Origin: Pseudomonas poae
GTDB lineage: Bacteria > Pseudomonadota > Gammaproteobacteria > Pseudomonadales > Pseudomonadaceae
DNA: 64,000 nucleotides
Assembly: GCF_001439785.1 (NCBI RefSeq)
Contig: NZ_JYLI01000002.1
Location: 186,001 to 250,000 of the forward strand
Direction of reading: 5' to 3'
Below are positions 56,732 to 64,000 of this stretch, piece after piece. The translations under genes were made by a program, and so were the position numbers. The notes beneath the pieces are model-generated. The model saw only the letters and a program-made list of their open reading frames with translations. It searched no databases and was not told the origin of the DNA. Every line of letters begins with the position of its first letter. Position 1 is the stretch's first letter.

Positions 56732-56838
56732 GGCGAGTCCATAACCTTTGTTTATAGGTGCACCATCTTTATTCATTGTCGGCGGCCTGTCACCTGGCCC
56801 TACGCTGAGCGCCTCTTAATCAACGGCTGGGGGCTGGG

Positions 56839-58080
56839 ATGGCCAGGCAGGTTTGCATCATCGGGGGTGGGGTTATCGGCCTGGCGAGCGCTTATGCGTT
56901 GGTGCGTGCCGGCCATGAAGTGACGCTGATCGAGGCGCGCGACAGCCTGGCCAGCGAAACCAGTTACGCCAATGGCGGGCAGTTGTCCTATCGCTATGTT
57001 GCCCCGCTGGCCGACGCCGGGGTGCCGCTGCAAGCGATCGGCTGGTTGCTGCGCGGTGACTCGCCATTGAAGCTGCGCCCGCGCCTCGACCCCCGGCAAT
57101 GGCGCTGGATGGCCGCCTTCATCGGCGCCTGCCGTGGATCGGTGAACAAGCGCAATGCCACGCACCTGCTGCGCCTGGCCTCCCTGAGCCAGGACACCTT
57201 GCAGCAATGGCGCGAGGAAGATTGCCTGGGCGACTTCGACTGGCGACGCAATGGCAAGCTGGTGACGTTTCGCAACGCCAATACCTTTGAACATGCCCGC
57301 AGAAAAGCGGCCAATGTTCTGCAACAGCAGGTGTTGTCTGCTAGCGATTGCGCGCGCCTGGAACCGACGCTGACGGGTGATGATTTTGTCGGCGGGATCT
57401 ACACGCCCAACGAGGAAGTGGCGGATTGTCATGCCTTTTGCCAGCAATTGGCGGCGCGGCTTGAAGCATCGGGGCGTTGCACGTTTTTGTTGGGGCGCAG
57501 GGTCACCGGGATTCGTCACACCGACGGAGTGGTGCACACCCTCCAATTGGGTGATGAGGTAATGCCGACCGAGCACGTGGTGCTGGCGGCAGGGCATCGC
57601 AGCGCGCAATTGGGCTTGCCGGGGTTATCACTGCCGCTGTATCCGCTCAAGGGCTACAGCCTGAACGTGCCGATTGGCGCGCAGCACCAGGCGCCGAATG
57701 TGAGCATCACCGACTATGACCGCAAGATCGTCTACGCGCGCATCGGTGAGCAACTGCGCGTAGCTGCCATGGTGGATATCGTCGGTTTTGATGCCAGCCT
57801 TGAGCCCAAACGGCTGGCCCTGATGAAACGCCAGGCCCTGGAGACTTTTCCGTTGGCCGGCGACTACGCCCACGCGGTGGAGTGGGCCGGCATGCGCCCG
57901 GCCACGCCGACTGGCGTGCCGCTGATTGGTGCCAGTGTTTATCGCAACCTGTGGCTGAACCTCGGTCACGGCGCCCTCGGTTTTACCTTGGCCAGCGGCA
58001 GCGCCCAGCTGTTGGCTGAACTGATCAACCAACAGGTTCCTTCCATTGACATGCAGGGCCTGACGCCCCGCGCCGCTTGA
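56839..58080 (+). CDS. D-amino acid dehydrogenase-like FAD oxidoreductase
   Basis: A 413 aa DadA-family flavoprotein. The N-terminal FAD motif is CIIGGGVIGLASAYALV and the DadA-type segment ETSYANGGQLSYRYVAPLAD follows; LPLYPLKGYSLNVPI and MRPATPTGVPLIG are further DadA hallmarks. It would oxidise D-amino acids to 2-imino acids, passing electrons to the respiratory chain. RidA, which clears imines, is encoded 9 bp downstream. This is not the dadAX locus (no alanine racemase nearby), so its substrate range may differ. Confidence 0.88.
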   Translation: MARQVCIIGGGVIGLASAYALVRAGHEVTLIEARDSLASETSYANGGQLSYRYVAPLADAGVPLQAIGWLLRGDSPLKLRPRLDPRQWRWMAAFIGACRGSVNKRNATHLLRLASLSQDTLQQWREEDCLGDFDWRRNGKLVTFRNANTFEHARRKAANVLQQQVLSASDCARLEPTLTGDDFVGGIYTPNEEVADCHAFCQQLAARLEASGRCTFLLGRRVTGIRHTDGVVHTLQLGDEVMPTEHVVLAAGHRSAQLGLPGLSLPLYPLKGYSLNVPIGAQHQAPNVSITDYDRKIVYARIGEQLRVAAMVDIVGFDASLEPKRLALMKRQALETFPLAGDYAHAVEWAGMRPATPTGVPLIGASVYRNLWLNLGHGALGFTLASGSAQLLAELINQQVPSIDMQGLTPRAA

Positions 58081-58089
58081 GGATGCCCC

Positions 58090-58440
58090 ATGACCATCGA
58101 CCGAATCAGCAGCAACGAGCGTCTCAGTGGCGCAGTCACTTTCAAGGACCTGGTGTTCCTCTCGGGCCAGGTGCCGGGCGACGGGCTGGACGTGATGACG
58201 CAAACCCGCGAAGTGCTGGCCAAGATCGATGCGCTGTTGGCCGAGGCGGGCAGCGATAAGGATCATCTGCTGAACGCGACGATTTACTTGAAGGACATCG
58301 GCAGCGGTTTTGCACCGATGAACGAGGTGTGGTCCGCGTGGCTGTCGCCGGGGATGGCGCCTGCACGCACCGCCCTGCAAGCGGAGCTGGCGCGGCCGAA
58401 TGTGCTGGTGGAAATCAGCGTGATTGCCGTACGTAAATAA
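58090..58440 (+). CDS. RidA family enamine/imine deaminase
   Basis: A 116 aa Rid-superfamily protein. The family segment FKDLVFLSGQVPGDG is visible, along with LLNATIYLKDIGSGFAPMNEVW and the C-terminal PARTALQAELARPNVLVEIS including the conserved Arg that binds the substrate carboxylate. Such proteins hydrolyse 2-imino acids to 2-keto acids and ammonia. Its place 9 bp after an amino acid dehydrogenase gives it a direct source of substrate. Confidence 0.9.
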   Translation: MTIDRISSNERLSGAVTFKDLVFLSGQVPGDGLDVMTQTREVLAKIDALLAEAGSDKDHLLNATIYLKDIGSGFAPMNEVWSAWLSPGMAPARTALQAELARPNVLVEISVIAVRK

Positions 58441-58464
58441 CTCGAAGACCAACGGAGCATAACA

Positions 58465-59367
58465 ATGAAAAATATCCTGTTGACCGGCTGCACCCTGGGG
58501 CTTTTGTTTGGCGCGCAGGCTTATGCGACTCAAGCCCCTTTGGACGGCACGCTAAGCAAGATCGCCAATGCCAAGTCCATCACCCTGGGCTATCGCGATG
58601 CGTCGGTGCCGTTTTCCTACGTGGGTGATAACAGTGGCAAACCCATGGGCTATTCGGTGGACCTGGCCAGCAAGATCGTCGAGCGTATCCAGCAGAAAAC
58701 CGGGGTGGCCAACCTCAACGTCAAGTACAACCTGGTGACCTCACAGACCCGTATTCCGCTGGTGCAGAACGGCACCGTCGACCTGGAATGCGGCTCTACC
58801 GGGGTGACGGCCGACCGGCAGAAGCAGGTGGCGTTTTCCTATGGGTTTATTTACGTGAAGGGGCAATTGCTGACGGCGAAGGACAGCGGCATCAAGGGCT
58901 TTGCCGACCTCAATGGCAAGAACGTGGTCACCACCGCCGGAACCACCAACGAACGATTCCTCAAGAGCTATAACGCCGAACATGAGGCCAATATGTTTGT
59001 GATCAGCGCCAAGGACCACGGTGAAGCGTTCAAGATGCTCGAGACAGGCCGCGCCGTGGCGTTCTACATGGACGACGCGTTGCTCTACGGCGAGCGTGCC
59101 AAGGCCAGGGACCCGCATCACTGGGTGGTCGTGGGCGAAGAGCAATCGCGGGAGATCTACAGCTGCATGGTGCGCAAGGACGACCCGCAGTTTCTCGCGG
59201 TGGTCAACGAGGCGCTCGGCGACCTGTACCGCAGTGGCGAGATTAATGGGATTTACCAGCGCTGGTTCGAACAGCCGATCCCGCCGAAGGGCTTGAACCT
59301 GGAGTTCCCGATGACCAGCGAGCTGAAGGCGATTATTGCCAAACCGGTGAGTGACCCGGTGGAGTGA
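58465..59367 (+). CDS. Amino-acid ABC transporter substrate-binding protein
   Basis: A 300 aa periplasmic binding protein with signal peptide MKNILLTGCTLGLLFGAQAYA. The solute-binding family 3 pattern is clear: SITLGYRDASVPFSYVGDNS, then VDLASKIVERI and VDLECGSTGVTADRQKQVAF. It is closest in layout to glutamate/aspartate (GltI) binding proteins. No permease or ATPase gene follows, so it must share a transporter encoded elsewhere or act as a scavenger. Third gene of the dadA-like-ridA unit, 24 bp after ridA. Confidence 0.88.
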   Translation: MKNILLTGCTLGLLFGAQAYATQAPLDGTLSKIANAKSITLGYRDASVPFSYVGDNSGKPMGYSVDLASKIVERIQQKTGVANLNVKYNLVTSQTRIPLVQNGTVDLECGSTGVTADRQKQVAFSYGFIYVKGQLLTAKDSGIKGFADLNGKNVVTTAGTTNERFLKSYNAEHEANMFVISAKDHGEAFKMLETGRAVAFYMDDALLYGERAKARDPHHWVVVGEEQSREIYSCMVRKDDPQFLAVVNEALGDLYRSGEINGIYQRWFEQPIPPKGLNLEFPMTSELKAIIAKPVSDPVE

Positions 59368-59380
59368 TAACCCAATCCAA

Positions 59381-59472
59381 ATGCGGGAGCGGGCTTGCTC
59401 GCGAAGATGGAGTGTCAGCCAGTGTATTGGGCGACTGATCCACCGCATTCGCGAGCAAGCCCGCTCCCACAT
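59381..59472. repeat. REPIN, GGGAGCGGGC class
   Basis: Arms ATGCGGGAGCGGGCTTGCTC and GAGCAAGCCCGCTCCCACAT enclose a 50-bp spacer. It sits between the convergent binding-protein and rsmE genes and forms a third sequence class in the window. Confidence 0.88.
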
Positions 59473-59497
59473 GTTTGATTGAGTTTGCAAGGCAAGG

Positions 59498-60217
59498 TTA
59501 GAAGTCGCCCCAGAGTTGTTGGGCGACGGCCAGCGCGACTACGGGCGCGGTCTCGGTGCGCAGCACGCGCGGGCCGAGGCGGGCGGCGTGGTAGCCGGCG
59601 GTTTGCGCGATTTCGACTTCTTTGTCGGTCAGCCCACCCTCCGGCCCGATCAGGAACGCCAGGTTCGCCGGCTTCGCATGGCTGACCATCGGCTCGGCCA
59701 CCGGGTGCAGCACCAGCTTCAAATCCGCCTCGGTCTGCTTCAGCCAGTCCGCCAGCAACAGCGGCGGATGAATCACCGGCACCGTCGAACGCCCACATTG
59801 CTCGCACGCGCTGATCGCCACCTGGCGCCAGTGCTGCAGGCGTTTGTCGGCGCGTTCGTCTTTAAGGCGCACTTCACAGCGCTCGCTGAAAATCGGCGTG
59901 ATGGCGTTGACGCCCAGCTCGGTGGCTTTCTGGATCGCCCAGTCCATGCGTTCGCCACGCGAGAGGCCCTGGCCGAGGTGGATGTGCAGGGGCGATTCAG
60001 CTTGGCCAGCGAAGCTTTCGGTGAGTTGCACGGTGACGCGTTTTTTACCCACATCCAGCAGGCTGCCCAGGAACTCCTCGCCGGAACCGTCGAATAATTG
60101 CACGGCGTCGCCTTCGACCATGCGCAGCACCCGGCTGATGTAGTGCGCCTGGGCTTCGGGCAGCTCATGCTCGCCAAGGCTCAGCGGCGCGTCGGTAAAA
60201 AAGCGGGACAGTCTCAT
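59498..60217 (-). CDS. rsmE: 16S rRNA (uridine1498-N3)-methyltransferase
   Basis: A 239 aa SPOUT-type methyltransferase. Begins MRLSRFFTDAPLSLGEH; contains HYISRVLRMVEGD, LGQGLSRGERMDWAIQKATELG, and the C-terminal knot FLIGPEGGLTDKEV and LGPRVLRTETAPVVAL. The frame extends 17 codons upstream without support. Located 63 bp after bioA on the same strand, as in P. aeruginosa. Confidence 0.95.
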   Translation of the reverse strand: MRLSRFFTDAPLSLGEHELPEAQAHYISRVLRMVEGDAVQLFDGSGEEFLGSLLDVGKKRVTVQLTESFAGQAESPLHIHLGQGLSRGERMDWAIQKATELGVNAITPIFSERCEVRLKDERADKRLQHWRQVAISACEQCGRSTVPVIHPPLLLADWLKQTEADLKLVLHPVAEPMVSHAKPANLAFLIGPEGGLTDKEVEIAQTAGYHAARLGPRVLRTETAPVVALAVAQQLWGDF

Positions 60218-60280
60218 GTCTGTTCTCTGAAGAGGGTTATGCAGCAGCGAGCAAGCTCGCCTCTGCAAGGAATGGGTCGA

Positions 60281-61687
<1,407 letters not shown>

Positions 61688-61959
61688 CGGTGATCTCCTC
61701 GAAGCGGTCCTGCGCTGGCGCAGGTGAAACAATCGCGCAAGCCTATGCAATGGGCGGCTGTGTCACAACCCATTACGGATGAATTGGCAGTAAACGCGGG
61801 ACGGTGTGTCACGTTTATTCCGGATAGTCCTTAATCCGATGTTAATTTACTGTTCATACCCTCCAGATCGTATTTTTCGATATTTCAAAGCGAAATTTTC
61901 GGCTTTAATTCGATAAGTAAATCGCTAGTCTTGGGCGCAGCACTTACGGGATTAAGTAC

Positions 61960-62511
61960 ATGCAGTTACGCAATTCTTCGGCCCGTTACGGTTGGGTCAG
62001 CATGGTTCTGCATTGGGGCGTGGCCCTGGTGGTGTTCAGTCTGTTTGCGCTGGGCCTGTGGATGGTCGGCCTGGACTATTACAGCGCGTGGCGCAAAGAG
62101 GCGCCGGACCTGCACAAGAGCATTGGCATCACGCTGTTCGCCATCATGCTGGTCCGGGTGGTGTGGCGCCTGCTCAGCCCGCCGCCACCGGCGCTGGCCA
62201 GCTACAGCCGCATGACCCGTATCGGTGCCGCCTTCGGCCATCTCTTTCTGTACGTGGGCCTGTTTGCGGTGATGATTGCCGGTTACCTGATTTCCACCGC
62301 AGACGGTGTCGGGATCCCGGTGTTTGGCTTGTTTGAAATTCCCGCGCTGGTTTCCGGTCTACCGGACCAGGCAGACACCGCCGGCTGGGTGCACCTGTAC
62401 CTGGCCTGGGTGTTGGTGGTCTTCGCCGGCTTGCATGGCGTGGCTGCGTTGAAACACCACTTTATCGATCGTGATGTGACCCTGCTGCGAATGCTGGGGC
62501 GCAAAGCCTGA
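61960..62511 (+). CDS. Cytochrome b561 family protein
   Basis: A 183 aa membrane protein with four helices. Heme-ligand His residues appear in [22 protein letters not shown] and the C-terminal [14 protein letters not shown]. Small di-heme b-type cytochromes of this type move electrons between quinones and periplasmic partners. Its stop overlaps an ATG that runs toward the YceI gene, so both are one operon, as in PA0422-PA0423. Confidence 0.9.
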   Translation: MQLRNSSARYGWVSMVLHWGVALVVFSLFALGLWMVGLDYYSAWRKEAPDLHKSIGITLFAIMLVRVVWRLLSPPPPALASYSRMTRIGAAFGHLFLYVGLFAVMIAGYLISTADGVGIPVFGLFEIPALVSGLPDQADTAGWVHLYLAWVLVVFAGLHGVAALKHHFIDRDVTLLRMLGRKA

Positions 62512-62543
62512 TGTTCAACCTCGACTCACAAGGAATAGAAAGC

Positions 62544-63122
62544 ATGTTGAAAAAGACCCTCGCTGCTCTGGCAATCGGTACCGCGCTGCTGTCCGCAGGT
62601 CAGGTAATGGCCGCTGACTACAAGATCGACAAGGAAGGCCAGCACGCCTTCATCGACTGGAAAATCAGCCACCTGGGCTACAGCTACATTCACGGTACCT
62701 TCAAGGATTGGGATGGCTCGTTCAGCTGGGATGCCGCCAAGCCTGAAGCCAGCAAAATCGCAGTCGACGTGAAGACCGCGAGCCTGTGGTCCAACCACGC
62801 CGAGCGTGACAAGCACATCGCCAGCAAAGACTTCCTGGACGTTGCCAAGTTTGCCGATGCCAAGTTCGTGTCGACCGCCGTCAAATCCACCGGCGAGAAA
62901 ACCGCTGACGTGACCGGCGACCTGACCTTCCACGGCGTGACCAAGCCCGTGGTATTCAAGGCCACCTTCAACGGGGAAGGCAAGGATCCATGGGGCGGCG
63001 AACGTGCTGGCTTCAATGCCAAGACCACGCTTAACCTGACCGACTTCGGCATCAAGGGCCCAGGCCCGACGTCGCAGACCGTCGACCTGGACATCTCGCT
63101 GGAAGGCGTGAAGCAGAAGTAA
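62544..63122 (+). CDS. YceI family periplasmic protein
   Basis: A 192 aa lipocalin-like protein with signal peptide [23 protein letters not shown]. The mature part starts [20 protein letters not shown] and carries [18 protein letters not shown] and [13 protein letters not shown], YceI hallmarks. The family binds isoprenoid or fatty lipids; the P. aeruginosa homologue PasP is described as a small secreted protease. The start after AAGGAATAGAAAGC was chosen; an ATG 33 bases earlier overlaps the cytochrome stop and would break the signal peptide. Confidence 0.92.
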   Translation: MLKKTLAALAIGTALLSAGQVMAADYKIDKEGQHAFIDWKISHLGYSYIHGTFKDWDGSFSWDAAKPEASKIAVDVKTASLWSNHAERDKHIASKDFLDVAKFADAKFVSTAVKSTGEKTADVTGDLTFHGVTKPVVFKATFNGEGKDPWGGERAGFNAKTTLNLTDFGIKGPGPTSQTVDLDISLEGVKQK

Positions 63123-63145
63123 TTTTCGCGCCTGAATGCGTTCAG

Positions 63146-63173
63146 TGTGGGAGGGGGCAAGCCCCCTCCCACA
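63146..63173. repeat. Short REP hairpin
   Basis: TGTGGGAGGGGG then CAAG then CCCCCTCCCACA, followed by a T-run. Perfect 12-bp stem, same compact type as at 28030. It precedes a conventional terminator. Confidence 0.85.
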
Positions 63174-63194
63174 TTTTTGATCTGTGTCACAGGC

Positions 63195-63233
63195 AAAAAA
63201 ATGCCCCGTCTCCAAAGAGCCGGGGCATTTTTT
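63195..63233. terminator. Bidirectional intrinsic terminator
   Basis: AAAAAATGCCCCG, a 12-base loop region and CGGGGCATTTTTT form an 8-bp stem flanked by A- and T-runs. It can stop transcription from the YceI gene (plus) and from the RhlE gene (minus), whose stop lies 16 bp away. Confidence 0.9.
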
Positions 63234-63248
63234 ATGGCGTTTTGAAAC

Positions 63249-64000
63249 TCAGCGGTTGCGGGTCAGCAGCGCTGGTTTCTCACCACGAGGACGGCCTGGC
63301 AGTTGATCCAACTGCTCGGGTGTCGGGAAGCGGTCGGCTTTCGACTCCTTGTGGATAATCTTCGGCGCCGTGCCACTGCGCGGGTTCTGCACGGCCGGCT
63401 CGGAGGAGCGTTGTGGCTCGTCACGGGCCGGGCGGCGATTGTTGCTGCGCGAGTCTTCGCGGCGGGCCTGGCCGTCACGCGGTGCGCCGTTGCGCGGGCC
63501 GCTGCGTTTGGCCGGCGGGGTGCCGGTGGTGCCACCGCTGCTGTTGCGTGGGCCGTTCTGGCGAGCGCCTTGGGGCTGACCGCCACGTGGCGCAGATGTG
63601 CCAGCGCCTTGTGCCGGAGCACCCGGACGCCGACCACGGCCCTGAGCCGGTTTGGCCTGAGGCACGTAGTCGACGCGGTTACCGAAGTTGTCCACATCGT
63701 CGTCCAGGAACTCGTCCGGGGCACGGTCCGACGCGGCGCGTGGCGGCTGGCTCGGCTGACGCTGTTCGCGCGCCGGAGTGCCTTCACGGGGCTTCTGCTC
63801 GCGGGCCGGGCGTTCGCCACGGGCATTGGCCGGCGCCTTGTCCTTGCCGCCCTTGTCCTTGCCCTTGTCGCGACGGCCACCGCCGCCACCGCCACCGTTG
63901 GGGCCATCGCCCTTCGGACCGCGTGGGTTGCGCGGGTTACGCACGTCTGGACGCTCGCGCACTTCTGGCTTTTCGGCCTCTACGGCGCTGGAGTCAAAGC
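63249..64000 (-). CDS. rhlE: RhlE-type DEAD-box RNA helicase, C-terminal tail only
   Basis: The reading frame is open through the right window edge, so only the last 250 codons are visible and none of the helicase core. The tail is disordered: Arg/Gly/Pro/Asn-rich, with the pattern GPNGGGGGGGRRDKGKDKGG, then many RxxRxxQ-type repeats. By position it matches PA0428 (RhlE2), whose long C-terminal extension binds RNA and degradosome partners. The identity of the missing N-terminal part is inferred from synteny and composition. Confidence 0.75.
   Translation of the reverse strand, partial: FDSSAVEAEKPEVRERPDVRNPRNPRGPKGDGPNGGGGGGGRRDKGKDKGGKDKAPANARGERPAREQKPREGTPAREQRQPSQPPRAASDRAPDEFLDDDVDNFGNRVDYVPQAKPAQGRGRRPGAPAQGAGTSAPRGGQPQGARQNGPRNSSGGTTGTPPAKRSGPRNGAPRDGQARREDSRSNNRRPARDEPQRSSEPAVQNPRSGTAPKIIHKESKADRFPTPEQLDQLPGRPRGEKPALLTRNR

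Noticed and set aside
61851..61920. AAAGC...GCTTT dyad in the bioA/cytochrome b561 intergenic region
   Set aside because: The arms are short and out of register in an AT-rich stretch; I cannot link them to a biotin repressor site.

Overview
The window is a GC-rich chromosomal segment whose gene order matches the Pseudomonas aeruginosa PAO1 stretch from mutM/fdx/coaD to the RhlE-type helicase (about PA0357 to PA0428, order recalled, not searched). Protein families, REP/REPIN repeats of the GTGGGAG...CTCCCAC type, and the loss of pilU, pilK and chpB point to the Pseudomonas fluorescens group. I see no rRNA, tRNA, CRISPR array, prophage or complete insertion sequence.

Layout. 1-2.7 kb: end of an HDOD gene, mutM, ferredoxin, coaD. 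2.7-7.2 kb: a long-chain alcohol oxidation cluster (laoA, laoB, laoC) with a divergent TetR regulator (laoR) and a near-perfect palindrome between them. 7.2-12.7 kb: a rhodanese, a YheT-type hydrolase, rsmD and an M16 peptidase pair of which only one member keeps the zinc motif. 12.9-18.2 kb: ftsY-ftsE-ftsX, rpoH, mtgA, DUF423. 18.3-26.9 kb: thiS-thiG, trmB, then a leftward run yggS-proC-yggT-metX-metW-DUF4426-rdgB-hemW-DUF3392. 27-35.4 kb: pilT, an NlpC/P60 hydrolase, a TM2 protein, and a leftward run gshB-tonB-yqgE-ruvX-pyrR-pyrB-pyrC', where PyrC' has lost its metal-binding residues. 35.7-45.4 kb: the type IV pilus chemosensory operon pilG-pilH-pilI-pilJ-chpA-chpC, with a giant multi-phosphotransfer kinase.

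45.4-46.95 kb is a small accessory patch: 0.57 kb of repeat-rich non-coding DNA, two 21-bp-spaced operator-like repeats, a winged-helix/nucleotidyltransferase protein and an overlapping, apparently truncated HEPN-type partner. This resembles a decayed MNT/HEPN module. 46.95-55.0 kb: a complete malonate decarboxylase cluster (mdcABCDEGH), the MadL/MadM malonate transporter and mdcR. 55.2-59.4 kb: a hemolysin III-type membrane protein, then a LysR regulator divergent from a DadA-like oxidase, a RidA protein and an orphan amino-acid binding protein. This set fits D-amino acid uptake, oxidation and imine detoxification. 59.5-64 kb: rsmE, bioA, cytochrome b561, a YceI protein and the disordered C-terminal tail of an RhlE-type helicase that runs off the window.

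Most of the window is conserved housekeeping DNA. The parts that look variable or least explained are the MNT/HEPN patch, the reduced Chp system with its tandem phosphotransfer domains, the DadA/RidA cassette, and the REPIN population at gene ends.
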